The translations under genes and the position numbers were made by a program. Shown here piece by piece: positions 1-11,134 of a stretch of DNA of 64,000 nucleotides. The first letter of the stretch is position 1. Each line of letters starts with the position of its first letter. Source of the stretch: Mycteria americana (taxonomy: Eukaryota; Chordata; Aves; Ciconiiformes; Ciconiidae); assembly GCF_035582795.1 (NCBI RefSeq), contig NC_134366.1, forward strand, positions 2,958,828 to 3,022,827. The letters are read 5' to 3'. The notes under the pieces were generated by a model. It saw nothing but the letters and a program-made list of their open reading frames with translations, did not search any database and was not told the origin of the DNA.

Positions 1-2679
1 TAGGCACTGACAATCCCATGATTTAGTGCAAGCTATTAAAGGAGAGCCTTAAAGGGATTTTTAGTCCATGTTCCATTTGTAGTAATCTATAACTAATGAT
101 GGGAAAATGGGTTTGAACTAAAAAAATTTTGAAAAAGTAAAACACCTAAAAAAAATCCCCAGAACCCAAACCCAAACAAGTCTCTAAGTCTGACTGCAAA
201 CTTTCATTTTGGAAATTCTTAAGGAGTGTAGTTTATATTTTCTTTTTGTGGGTCAGTTTTCTTCTCCTTCTTTTCTACCCCTTGTACACAGCTTCATATG
301 AGACTGAAGAATTTTACGATAAAGTTACTAAGAAAATCATAAAGAGAAGGTACCGGAAATTGCATAAAAATGGTCTCATCCTTCTGAAATTTTCCAGTTA
401 TTTTGAAAGTGAATGGTAAACAGGTAATGTCTTGCCCTTTAGGAACACAGAAGTCAAGGGATAAACACTCAGATTTAAGCTCCTGACTCCCTGTTTAATT
501 CCCATTCAGTGAAAGTCACTATACAACACTGTGGATATCAGTATAAAGGTTAGTGTCATATGAACAGCTGCAGTCCAAAAGTCAAGTGTAAAGTATAAGC
601 TGGTCATTGAGGACACCTCTATATAGTCAATATATAGTCAATATAACCCCATTTGTGAGCCATTTGACACCTCCATCTTAGACACTCTCACCTACAGTAT
701 ATGTTCTTTATAAGACCAGCTCAATGGCTTTATTTTAACCTCAAGCCCTAATTTTAATACAACTAAGAATAGGATCCCGTTTGCAAATGAAGATACCTAG
801 GGCGGATGAAAAGGATCACAGCTGTATTGCAAATTGGTGACAAAGATTAAGACTCAAGGGTCCTTACTTTCCAAGCCCATCATTAATGTGCACAGATAGC
901 ATCATATTGAGGTTCAGGCTCCGTAGCCGCTCCATGCCGTTTTCTCTCCCAGACTAATGCCAAAGTAATGGTGAAGCCATGTTTTGCTTAATCCCTATGG
1001 ATACGCGAAATAAACTTTCACTAACAAAATGGATGCTGTGTTAATAACTTCCAAAAGACAGAATTCGAGCCACTAGGTAAACAACTCATTCGTCCTGCAT
1101 ACTCTATTTACCAATAAATTCAAAACTGAAATTTAAAAGTTTCAATTGTTACCATAGAAAGGTATTTTTAAGTTCTTCGTAAAACTTTTTCCTTTGAAGA
1201 GGTTAGGAGTTTATAAAACATTTCATTGAAAATGTTGGAGGTTTTTTAGCTACATCTGATCCTTCTTAGGGTCACAATTATAATATAACATTATAAGTAA
1301 TCTTAAGCATCTCCAGTTTGGATTTTTCTGCAATAGTGTCTCAGTTCCTGAGTACTTAAGCAGAATATCAATTCCCTCAAAATCACAGGAAAAACAGGCA
1401 ACTGATCCCCTTCCGTTTTTTTCTTTGAAATGTGAAGGCGATCCATTTTTTTGTATACCCTTAAAATGATATGCTGAATTTCAGCTATTTCTTTGCTACT
1501 TCTAGATTTTGCTGTGTGTGGCCACTTCCATATTCACATGCTTGATTTGCAAAAAGATTTACAAGGTGAAATGGATGCTGTACAATAAATGGTCTAAATT
1601 ACTGTAAAGCTCTGTAAAAAGGTCCCCCACAAAGTCATAAAAATGATACATCTGCCTGTGACATTCCTGGGCCTTTTCCATCCAGGCAAGTGGTCTGCTT
1701 ACTGGAGCTTTTGTTCAGCAATAATTCATGCAAACCTCAATCGTAAATATGCGCTAATCGGTGTTGATAGTTGCTGAACTGGATCATAATTTTCAAACTT
1801 AACTTCCCTTTATTGTCAGTATTTTAGTTTGAATACCTGACACTGAGTTATTTATAAGGATATGAAAGAGCTGCCTCCTAGGGAAAGATAATTCTGATGA
1901 TCTCAAACAACTCTGGAGAAGACACACTACAGGAGACTAGGCATCTTAATTCAGCGTGGTGCAGGCTCAGCAGATTTGTATAAAGTTATCTGGGGAAATT
2001 GATAAGATAAATCAAGTCAAACATGAGTTTGCTTCATGCCAAGCCCATCTGATGGATCCAGAGGAGCTGAAAAATAACTGAGTAAAAGTAATTCATAGAT
2101 GAAAGGAGGCTATAGGACGATTAATAACAAAGGCACTATATTGACTAATAATTCTGCTTATCATGTTCACACAGCAAAAAGCCAGCTACGGTAATACTTT
2201 CCAGTCTGGCATTAATGCTGAAAGTTCAGATGTGGAGGTCTAACTACAAGAAGTAGGAGATTATCTTGCCTAACTTTATTGAAAAGTTTATTATATTCTG
2301 TAGGATGTTGGCCTATAATTCACCTCTAACCACGAGAGAAAGATAGGCTCCCTAGAAGGCAATTCAGAAAGGACAATGGGTGAAGGAAGCATTGAAAATT
2401 AATTCAGCAGAAGAAAAGGCAAGGTTTCAGGCTTACACCTTTCAGCTCTTTCACTCTCATGGCATTTAGTATTTGGCCATTTTTTTCATAGTTTTAAATT
2501 ATTTCCTTCTCCTTTATCAGTGATCTAATTCTTTAGTGGTAGGTAGAACAGTAATCTATTGTGCCTTATACAGTCAAATTCATTACTGAGGCAATTTGGC
2601 TTCAGAAAGATGGCCAGGAAAATTGAGATCCCATTTTGGAATATATTTAATCAGTTTAGAATAGAAGACCAAGAGAAAA
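1..2679. other. Unique non-coding DNA, no gene recognised
   Basis: No open frame of useful length and no known repeat was recognised on either strand. The DNA is AT-rich. A short local duplication of a TATAGTCAATA-like word lies near 618-648. No splice-flanked exon or promoter could be supported. It could be intronic or intergenic; the sequence alone does not tell. Confidence 0.6.
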
Positions 2680-2704
2680 GGGGGGGGGGGGGGGGGGGGG
2701 GGGG
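2680..2704 (+). repeat. Poly(G) run, 25 bases
   Basis: An uninterrupted run of 25 G residues follows an A/G-rich lead-in. The C-strand translation gives a meaningless proline run. Such tracts form G-quadruplexes and are hard to size in sequencing, so the exact length is uncertain. Confidence 0.95.
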
Positions 2705-5197
2705 CAATTTCTAAAACTGATTAAAAGACAATGTTTTTCTCTTGAAAATTGGTATTTAGACCCAGAATCAGTTGTCTCACAGGAATATACTGATTTTACA
2801 GAATGGAAGAAGACAGAACAGAATGGACTACATCTAGCTGAAGAGCTCTTACCCATATAAATACGTACATGTACTGATATATTCAAAAGAGAATCATATT
2901 TTAGAAGCTTATGACATGGGGCAAAAAATAATTTCAAAATGTTGTAATTACCTGAAAAATTGACACATGGAGGAGAATTAATCCTTCAGACTTCTACTGA
3001 GTATAAACCTCTACAGTGTCAATATCTACACCTGAGGGAGCTGTCCTAGGGTTTCTCCTCAGTCAGCAGTCAATGGAGTCAAGGGCACAATTCATCTGAT
3101 CCTAAAATAAACCTCTGCAATGGATCAGATAAATCACGCCCTAAAAACTTCTTACTTCTCTATACTATTTATAAATGAAGGTTAGGATCATGCATGCCTG
3201 TAGCTTGTACCTATACTACAGGTATCTAAACTTAAATCAGGTAAATCCTACCTGTTACAGATTTGAGCTTTCCTTGTTAAAGGAGGAACAGTACTGTGAG
3301 CCATTCAACTCAGTATACACATATATGAAAATTTAATTGTGCAGTGATGAGACTCAGGAACTTCTGGTCTGTTCCAAGGAGTTAACGTCTTCTTTCAGAA
3401 ACCTGAGAAAATCTGTTCTCTTCTTTGCTCCTCTTGCCTATAAAGACTGGCATTAGTGAGACACTGTACTGTTTTGCTGAGATTAGATACATGAGACGTG
3501 CTTTGTTTTACATAATTTTATCATATTAAAAGCCTCATCCCAGCTCCCTTAAATATCTATCTTGAAATGTGAGGAATTATCTTCTGGAGGCATCTATCTT
3601 TATCCAGAACTCATTAGCTTAATTATGAATTGAATACATTCCCTAAGTTTTAGAGTCATGAGTTAGGTGAGATGAATCCAGGAGCAGAGTGTGTATATGG
3701 TTTAGCTTTTGGGGTTTTTTTAGTGCAATAAGGTGTCAGACGCAGTCGAGGGCCTTAAAAATGTAATTAAAACTCCATCACTATTAAAATACTGACCTAA
3801 TTTAAAGAACTGCATAGGGACCATATGTGTTTTGTTCCACACTTACTTTGACTTCGAGATTTGCTGTGCCCAAGGGTGCCACAACAAATGTGAAGGCAGT
3901 GAAAAGGACCCGCTAAATACGAAACCAGGCTGCTATGACACAAGAGATCTAAATGCCAGGAAACAGACATTATGGAAGTCAGGGAAAAACAGGATGAGTC
4001 AATCCCCAAGGTGAAAGAATTCAGCCAGATTAATTGAGTCCACAAAAACTGGAATACCCAGATTATTCCTATAACATAAAACCAGACATGATAAAATGCA
4101 GTAACATTTATTGTGACTGAAAGAAAAGGTTAAAAATGAGCCATAAGGAAATTATGACATTGTCTGTACTGCCAAACCTGGAAATTTTATTGCAAGTCTT
4201 AAAATGCTTGGTATCTGTTTTTTAAAGCCTTATATCTTGGTGATTACGTGGAACTTGTGATCTTTTCCAGATAATTTTGGAAAAAAGCAAAGCCCAAAAT
4301 TTCACAAAAGAGATGACCAAAAAAAGGAGTAACCATGTTGCTAAACAAAAATAAAAATGTCCATCCAGTAGGAAATGCTAACATTTCAAAATGTGCTTTC
4401 CTGTCAAAACAGGTCAATACCAAAGTCTAGAGGCCTCTTGCAAGAATAAGAAGTTTTGGTGGTAAAAATTGTCTTTGAGAACTGGAAAATGCTTCAGTTT
4501 GAATCAATTTTACGTACAGCTAAGACTTATCCTCATTAGCAACATCGGCTAGGAGCTGCTCTTGTAGGGAGATCTCTCCCTTATGTGTTGGACTCCTTAA
4601 TTCTGTTAATTTTCCTTGAGACAGTCCTGGGTGTCTTCTGACATATCATGAAGACCAGCAATGAAGGTGACAGGCTGGTATCATCAGAACTATAGTCCTA
4701 CAGCTCTATATCTGGTAGGTGGCCCTACCCAAATGAGTACCTTTTGAAAGGAAAAACAAGCCACCATATCGCAGTTATGAGGGATACACTACTACAATCC
4801 AGGGCCCTTAACTAACAGAAATGTTAAAAATGTTCCAAAGTATTCAGGCTGGGGAAAACTGGCTTGCAATCTCATCTACCCAGAGTATAATCAAAATATT
4901 TCAGTAGCATTGATATTTCCCCATGGAAAACTGCAATTTCACATAAATTGTATTAAACTTCAAAAATCTAGAGCAGCTGTCCTGGAAATTACTGTATGCT
5001 TATTTTAAATAAGCTAACTTTCTTTAGTGTCTTCAGATATTAGTGACTGACATGGTTTTTAATGCTATGAGTTGATAAAATTCATCCTTTGAGAATCCCT
5101 GGAAAAGAGAAATCTATGGATAAATAAATGGTCCTGTACACAAGCAAGGAAAGAGAACAGGTTGAAATTATTTACTACCAAGAAAGACTGAAATATT
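2705..5197. other. Unique non-coding DNA, no gene recognised
   Basis: Only short open frames (up to about 80 codons) occur, on both strands and without recognisable motifs. No interspersed repeat was recognised. Confidence 0.55.
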
Positions 5198-5704
5198 AAA
5201 TGAGAAATGAGAAATGAGAAATGAGAAATGAGAAGGGAAGGGGAAGGGGAAGGGGAAGGGGAAGGGGAAGGGGAAGGGGAAGGGGAAGGGGAAGGGGAAG
5301 GGGAAGGGAAGGGAAGGGAAGGGAAGGGAAGGGAAGGGAAGGGAAGGGAAGGGAAGGGAAGGGAAGGGAAGGGAAGGGAAGGGAAGGGAAGGGAAGGGAA
5401 GGGAAGGGAAGGGAAGGGAAGGGAAGGGAAGGGAAGGGGAGGGGAGGGGAGGGGAGGGGAGGGGAGGGGAGGGAAGGGAAGGGAAGGGAAGGGAAGGGAA
5501 GGGAAGGGAAGGGAAGGGAAGGGAAGGGAAGGGAAGGGAAGGGAAGGGAAGGGAAGGGAAGGGAAGGGAAGGGAAGGGAAGGGAAGGGAAGGGAAGGGAA
5601 GGGAAGGGAAGGGAAGGGAAGGGAAGGGAAGGGAAGGGAAGGGAAGGGAAGGGAAGGGAAGGGAAGGGAAGGGAAGGGAAGGGAAGGGAAGGGAAGGGAA
5701 GGGG
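5198..5704 (+). repeat. Composite purine tandem array (7-mer to 6-mer to 5-mer)
   Basis: The array is built of ordered blocks. Five copies of AAATGAG occupy 5198-5232. After a short transition come eleven copies of GGGGAA (5240-5305), 26 copies of GGGAA (5306-5435), seven copies of GGGGA (5436-5470) and 46 copies of GGGAA (5471-5700), ending with GGGG. The + strand is almost pure purine. Long open frames across it in several phases are artefacts of a repeat unit without stop codons. The block order suggests stepwise slippage from a 7-mer through a 6-mer to a 5-mer. Confidence 0.97.
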
Positions 5705-6775
5705 ACTGATACCCATAACTGACTCAGTGGGTGTATACAGTGGCGCTCTCTCACTTAGAGACTGAAGGCACTTTGCCTACATATAGAGTTCCTGTAGGAT
5801 TTTGTCTTCCATTTTCTACCTCCTACCTCCTGAAGACTCTCTCCCATTCCCATACCTTTGTTTCCACCATGACTTTGAACTTTGCATGATGTGCTTCCCT
5901 ACAAATAACAGCACTTGTTGCCCCTGTGGATTTAAATGTCATGGGGATGAGATTTTATAAATGTGGTATTCCTGTCCCTATGTCCTGCAACTCACATGTG
6001 CTCACTCCTGCTCTCTCTTTCCTACTCTATGGCCAAAGACAGCTCATGCAAGTTAGTCAGGCAAAGCTGGATACCAGGGAGCTCAGCAGGAGGTGGTGAA
6101 CAGCCCTCAAAATATGCTAATGTTAGTCTAGCCACAGAGCAATAAACACACGTGGCAGATAGTTAACCCAGGAAGGTCGTTGGTACAATCCGGTAGAAGA
6201 ATCTTCTAGCATAGGTCAGTTAAGTCATTGTGCATGTGGGTGGTTGAGTGAAAGCAAACAAAGGTCACATCTCAGAAATGCAAAGCAACGTCAACAGTAT
6301 TGCAGCAATATTAAGACAAAAGATAAAGGACAATTGGTCGTTGTTTCATGGAAATCTGAGGGTGCCTCATGCATTTCAAGGAATACAGGAACATCATTAG
6401 CTATGGGGATTGAGCAAACATCTTTCTCCTGCAGGCAGATGGGGGAAATTATGCCAAAACTGTGACTCAAAAGACTGCTTGTTTGGGCAATCCAGTACCG
6501 AATGACATTCCAGAAGGGATCCCAGCCTGTGGACTTGACAGCTACAACCATCACTGCATTTGCAGGCAAGCTTTCTGTTTCAGCATGGATTCAATGTAGG
6601 TGTTTCCATTTGTATCCAGTATAAACCTCGCTCTGAATCTTGGTGACGGTTATAAGTGGTAGATCTGAGTCACTTTTTGGCTTGCTCCATTCTGAGGTCA
6701 GAAACAAAAGCATAGTTGCCCTAGGAGACAGGTAATCTCAGACATATCATGATAAAATCTATCCTCATTATTTTT
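5705..6775. other. Unique non-coding DNA left of the provirus
   Basis: Short open frames only (up to about 92 codons, in opposing frames around 6244-6569), with no recognisable protein motif. The segment ends at the left target-site copy of the provirus. Confidence 0.5.
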
Positions 6776-6780
6776 AGTTA
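6776..6780. repeat. Left target-site duplication of the provirus
   Basis: AGTTA directly precedes the LTR terminus at 6781. The matching copy after the other LTR (12510-12514) is AGTCA, so four of five bases agree. Five-base duplications are usual for this retroviral class, and the mismatch fits an old insertion. Confidence 0.6.
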
Positions 6781-6913
6781 TGTCGTGGTTTAACCCCAGT
6801 CAGCAACTAAGCACCACACAGCTGCTCGCTCAGCCTCCCCCCACCCCCCCGGTGGGATGGGGGAGAGAATCGGGGAAAAAAAATGTAAAACCCGTGGGTT
6901 GAGTTAAAGACAG

Positions 6914-6919
6914 TTTAAT
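6914..6919 (-). promoter_or_regulatory. LTR polyadenylation signal ATTAAA (3' LTR)
   Basis: ATTAAA on the minus strand, about 145 bases downstream of the TATA box, is conserved in position in all four LTRs of this window. It would mark the end of R in proviral transcripts. Confidence 0.55.
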
Positions 6920-7063
6920 AGAACAGCAAAGGAACATAAAATAATAATAATGATAGAAGAATGTACAAAACAAGTGATGTACAAGTGACGTTCACCACCC
7001 GCTTGACGAACGCCCAGCCAGTCCCTAAGCAGTGATCACTGCCTCCCGGTCAACTCCCCCCCA

Positions 7064-7071
7064 TTTATATA
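7064..7071 (-). promoter_or_regulatory. LTR TATA box (3' LTR)
   Basis: TATATAAA on the minus strand, next to the fully conserved U3 block. The same box lies in the 5' LTR at 12252-12259 and in the solo LTR at 20970-20977. Confidence 0.6.
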
Positions 7072-7320
7072 CTGAGCACGACACCATATGGTATGGAATA
7101 GCCCTTTGGCCAGTTGGGGTCAGCTGTCCTGGCTGTGCCCCCTCCCAGCTTCTCACTGGCAGGGCATGAGAAGCTGAAAAGTCCTTGACCAGTGTAAGCA
7201 CTACTTAGCAACAACTAAAACATCAGTGTGTTACCAACATTATTCTCATCCTAAATCCAAAACCCAGCACAGTACCAGCTACTAGGAAGAAAATTAACTA
7301 TCCCAGCTGAAACCAAGACA

Positions 7321-7726
7321 GTATCCACCACTTATTCTATACCATCTACATCATGCCCAACACTTTCCAATACATTCCAATTAATCACCACCACTTTTCC
7401 TGTCTTTTGATTTATACACACAGATATTGTTGCCTTTGCCTATGGGCTATCCCTCTAAAATGTCCGTGGAGTTCATTTAGTCCATGACTTTGGGCTCCAT
7501 CTGTCATAACAGTCTTTCAGAGCAGGAGAGATGGTGTGTGGTGTTGGATTGTTGCATGCTGAAGCCAGTTCTGGTTCCATCACCGCTGCACTTTGCTCGG
7601 TTTCATCAAAGTTCATTCTTCAATAATCTGGGTGGTTCTTACTGTAATACTGTTGATATGGCGTATAGCAACCATAGAAGTGATGACATATAGTATTACA
7701 TAGCAATTAACATCATACAATTCAGT
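7321..7726 (-). other. Untranslated segment between integrase and 3' LTR
   Basis: About 400 bases separate the end of the integrase frame from the 3' LTR. No envelope-like frame or membrane-anchor sequence is present. A purine-rich stretch (AGTGGTGGA) close to the LTR border on the minus strand is a weak polypurine-tract candidate. Confidence 0.6.
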
Positions 7727-8570
7727 TCATTGGCTATTTTCACCTAAAATCAAATCCCCTTGAGGTACACATCGGACTTCCCCATCCTTCTGCATCACCC
7801 ACCATGTACACGCAGGTCCTTGAGCAAAAGCAATCCCACGAATGGGTTCACCTTTGCCTGAGACAGGAGTAACCCAGACTGTCTTCCCCAGCATATTTTT
7901 TATGTGCACTACAGGGACTTTACCCACCTCCATAGTATGTAAAAGTTTTGATTGGGCAGGGCCAGCTCGATTGACAGATCCCCTAGTGTTGACTAACCAG
8001 GTGGCCTTTGGTAAATGTGTATCCCAATGTTTGAATGTCCCAGCACCCATTGCTCGCAGTGTAGGCTTTAACAGTCCATTGTATCGCTCAATTTTCCCAG
8101 AGGCTGGTGCATGATAGGGGATGTGATATACCCACTCGATGCCGTGCTCTTTGGCCCAGGTGTCTATGAGGTTGTTTCAGAAATGAGTCCAATTGTCTGA
8201 CTCAGTTCTCTCTAGGGTGCCATATCGCCACAGAACTTGCTTTTCAAGGCCCAGGATAGTGTTCCAGGCAGTGGCATGGGGCACAGGATATGTTTCCAGC
8301 CATCCAGTGGTTGCTTCCACCATTGTAAGCACATGGCGCTTGCCTTGGCGGGTTTGTGGGAGTGTGATATAATCAATCTGCCAGGCCTCCCCATATTTAT
8401 ATTTCAGCCGTTATCCTCCATACCAGAGAGGCTTTAACCGCTTGGGTTGTTTGATTGCAGCGCATGTTTTGCATTCATGGATAATCTGTGCAATAGTGTC
8501 CATGGTCAAGTCCACCCCTCTATCGTGAGCCCATCTATATGTTGCATCTCTTCCTTGAGGTGTCATGGGC
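7727..8570 (-). pseudogene. Retroviral integrase remnant (pol 3' end)
   Basis: In the ERV this enzyme would insert viral DNA into the genome. A CxxC pair of the zinc-binding domain is visible at about 8462-8473. The catalytic triad sits in one frame: Asp at 8372-8374, Asp at 8195-8197 in a SDN context, and Glu at 8087-8089 in SGKIER. The last two are separated by exactly 35 residues, the classic D,D-35-E spacing. From 8050 to the stop at 7727 the frame is open through the C-terminal domain, which reads like an SH3-type DNA-binding region. Lesions: a frameshift near 8555 relative to the RNase H frame, TAA at 8411-8413 and TGA at 8177-8179. The enzyme is dead. Confidence 0.88.
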
Positions 8571-9584
8571 CTACCAAGCTATAAATAACTCACCCTTATC
8601 TTGCCAGTCCAGATCCACCTGAGCCACTTCAGTCTGAGCAGCCTGATCCACCTGCTGGTTGTTTTGATGTTCCTCAGTGGCCCAGCTCTTGGGTATGTGA
8701 GCATCTACGTGACATACTTCTACAACCAAGTTCTCTACCCGGGCAGCAATATTTTGCCACAAAGCTGCAGCCCAGATGGGTTTGCCTCTGCGCTGCCAGT
8801 TGCTCTGTTTCCATTGCTGCAACCACTCCCACAGGGCATTTGCCACCATCCATGAGTCAGTGTAGAGATAGAGCACTGGCCACTTTTCTCGATCAGCAAT
8901 GTCTAAAGCTAGCTGGACAGCTTTCGCCTCTGCAAACTGACTTGATTCACCTTCTCCTTCAGCAGTTTCTGCGACTTGTTGTATAGGAATCTATACAGCA
9001 GTTTTCCCTCTCCAATGCTTTCCCACAATACGACAGGACCCATCAGTGAACAGGGCATATTGCTTCTCATTTTCTGGCAGTTTATTGTACAGTGGGGCCT
9101 CTTCAGCATGCGTCACCTCCTCCTCTGGTGATATTCCAAAATCTTTGCCTTCTGGCCAGTCCATGACTACTTCCAAGATTCCTGGGCAATTGGGGTTTCC
9201 TATTCGAGCCCGTTGTGTGATCAGTGCGACCCACTTACTCCACGTAGCACCAGTTGCATGATGTGTAGAGGGGCCCCTCCCTTTGAACATCCAGCCCAGC
9301 ACCGGCAGTCGGGGTGCCAGGAGGAGCTGTGCTTCAGTACCAACCACTTCTGAATCAGCTCGAACACCTTCATATGCTGCCAATATCTCTTTTTCAGTTG
9401 GAGTATAGTGGGCCTCGGATCCTTTGTATCCCCAACTCCAAAACCCTAAGGGTCGACCTCGAGTCTCCCCTGGTGCTTTCTGCCAGAGGGTCCAGGTAGG
9501 GCCATTCTCCCTGATTGCAGTGTAGAGCACATTTTTTACATCTTGTCCTGCCTGGACTGGCCCAAGGGCTACTGCACGAACCAT
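8571..9584 (-). pseudogene. Pol connection and RNase H remnant
   Basis: The frame spans the connection region and an RNase H domain, which degrades the RNA strand of RNA:DNA hybrids during reverse transcription. Catalytic acidic residues are visible: Asp in FTDGSC (about 9042), Glu in FAEAKA (about 8925), Asp in LYTDSW (about 8860), and a later Asp in VDQAAQ. The same frame as the upstream RT remnant continues here. Its only breaks are a TAG at 8991-8993 and the TAG at 8571-8573 that closes it. The lesions look like single-base decay rather than loss of the domain. Assignment rests on the RNase H motifs and their order before integrase. Confidence 0.88.
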
Positions 9585-9887
9585 CTCTTGATTAATTTGT
9601 TCAAAGGCTTGTCATTTCTCAGGGCCCCATCTGAAATTATTCTTCTTCCACGTCACTTGATAGAGAGGGCTTACAATCAGACTATAATTTGGAATATGCA
9701 TTCTCCAAAAACCCACAATACCTAAGAAAGCTTGTGTTTCCTTTCTGCTAGTTGGTGGGGACATAGCTGTTATTTTGTTGATCACATCCATTGGGATCTG
9801 ACAATGTCCATCTTGCCATTTTATTCCTAAAAACTGGATCTCCTGTGCAGGTCCCTTGACCCAGGCCCCTGTATATCTTGATGGCAC
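9585..9887 (-). pseudogene. Reverse transcriptase remnant (post-palm part only)
   Basis: About 90 codons match the region of retroviral RT just after the catalytic YxDD: a GPAQEIQFLG stretch, then the segment with FLGIVGFWR and SPLY typical of the thumb and connection. The fingers, the palm and YxDD are absent. The frame is closed by TGA at 9612-9614 and continues in phase into the RNase H part. With no active site it cannot have polymerase function. Confidence 0.87.
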
Positions 9888-10009
9888 TGTGCACCAATGT
9901 CCACTAAAGCCTTATACTCCTGTGGGTCTGATGTGCCATGCCATTGAATCCACACAGTCCAGTAAACCCAGTTGTCTCTTTCCTCCACCTGGCTGGAGGC
10001 AGGGACCCT
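9888..10009 (-). pseudogene. Retroviral protease stub
   Basis: After the amber codon that ends gag, the same frame continues into an aspartic-protease active-site segment, ALVDIGAQ (Asp-Ile-Gly codons at 9893-9901). The family's usual signature is D-T/S-G, so the middle residue is changed. A frame slip directly after the motif leads into RT sequence, so nearly all of the protease is missing. This entry marks one side of the large internal deletion. Confidence 0.75.
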
Positions 10010-10726
10010 CTAGTCCTGGTCATAGTATTCATTACTCACTTCTTGTAGATATGAGTCAGGAGTCCCTTCATTAAGATCAGAAGTAAGATCAGCCTTTCTG
10101 CTCTGTCTGGGGAACTGCCCACTGGAAACTGGAGCAGCAATTTTCCTGGAAGAACACCCTTGTGTGATTGCTTTTCCTTGCAACTCACGTACCTGTGCCT
10201 CTAGGGCCAAGGTAGATTTTCCTTCCCACTTCCTCATGTCCTCTCCATGGTCAAGTAGGTAAAACCATAGGGTGGCCCATGGTGTATACCCACTGTATCC
10301 TCTCTCTTGAACAGAAGAATGCTTACTCCTAATAGCTGAAGCCAGTTCGTACTGGTTCGTACAGGTGGGGAGCAGGACATACAAACCCGCTTTGAATCGT
10401 TGGAACTCCTGGGACAGTTTCTCAGCTAGCATGTCCAGCAGTTTCTCCACAGCCGAGATGCAGGCCCACAGGGAGGAAGAGAGACTTTCCTCATATTGCC
10501 AGAGTTGGCCAGCCAATTCATCCACTGTTTGTCTCTCTTCGTCTTTCCAGGTCATTACTGCCAATGAGTTGGCATACAACAATAGTGCACTACATACAAA
10601 CTTCTGCCGCATGGGTCGGGTGCACTTGACTTCATCTGGATCTTTGGATAACTGTTGATTGTCCAGGCCATCATAAATCATCTCCAGCATAGCTAATTCC
10701 CTCAGGCACTGGATACCTCTCTCCAT
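10010..10726 (-). pseudogene. gag capsid-region fragment
   Basis: A 238-codon open frame upstream of the protease stub. The position and the mainly helical, charged composition fit a Gag capsid region, the structural shell protein of the ERV. A small duplication (TTCGTAC twice within about 10 bases) lies near 10350-10365. No CCHC zinc knuckle is obvious. The frame ends in TAG at 10010-10012, then continues in phase into protease. It is in the same phase as the N-terminal frame at 11135-11851. The identity as gag is from position more than from a diagnostic motif. Confidence 0.75.
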
Positions 10727-11134
10727 GGCAGTCTACTTGCCTGGGTGACATATAACACTTTCCTTGAAGGGATACCTTTCCTTCACGCCTGACAGGAGTC
10801 ATCTCCAAAGGCTGAGGACTTGTGCCCCTTTTCCAATCGTTTTGTCAATGCCCCCTTCCCTAGAAAGGGATCTCAGCTGCTTGGCTTCCTTACAATCTAA
10901 TTCCAGGCTACTGGCCCCATTATCCTAGCATCAGAGCAACCAGGTGACAATGTGCTCACCTGGATGATGGCTGAAATCCTTTCATATATCTCACATCTCG
11001 CTCAGGGATAGGGATAAGGTGGTTACGGTCTCATTTATGAGTTTTTCCTCTCCCTCCGAGGAAGAGGAGGAACCCTCCTGCTGAGTTTTTCCTCGGGGGG
11101 AAGCATGGAATTCTTCCTCTTCCTCCTCCTGTTC
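10727..11134 (-). pseudogene. gag linker, acidic segment with stops
   Basis: This 408-nt stretch (136 codons) lies in phase between the two open gag parts. It begins after a TGA at 11135-11137, encodes a Glu-rich acidic run, and then has several more stops. It is read as decayed gag sequence linking the N-terminal and capsid parts. Confidence 0.6.

Larger units (their letters stand above)
6781..7320 (-). repeat. 3' LTR of the provirus
   Basis: On the minus strand it starts with TGTCTTGG and ends with CCACGACA, giving the TG...CA termini. A TATATAAA box lies at 7064-7071 and an ATTAAA polyadenylation signal at 6914-6919. The block 7064-7189 is base-for-base identical to the 5' LTR, whereas the half nearer 6781 (R/U5) differs at many sites. 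Confidence 0.93.

Noticed and set aside
5065..5754. Long open frames rich in Ser/Phe/Leu/Pro or Gly/Arg/Lys across the purine array
   Set aside because: They are translations of a tandem repeat without stop codons, open in several frames on both strands. They are not genes.
7321..7726. Search for an envelope gene before the 3' LTR
   Set aside because: The interval is only about 400 bases and has no membrane-protein frame, consistent with an ERVL lineage without env.
7842..8114. Plus-strand frames inside the provirus, for example 7842-8114, 8601-8855 and 10365-10658
   Set aside because: They are antisense shadows of pol and gag, which read on the minus strand.
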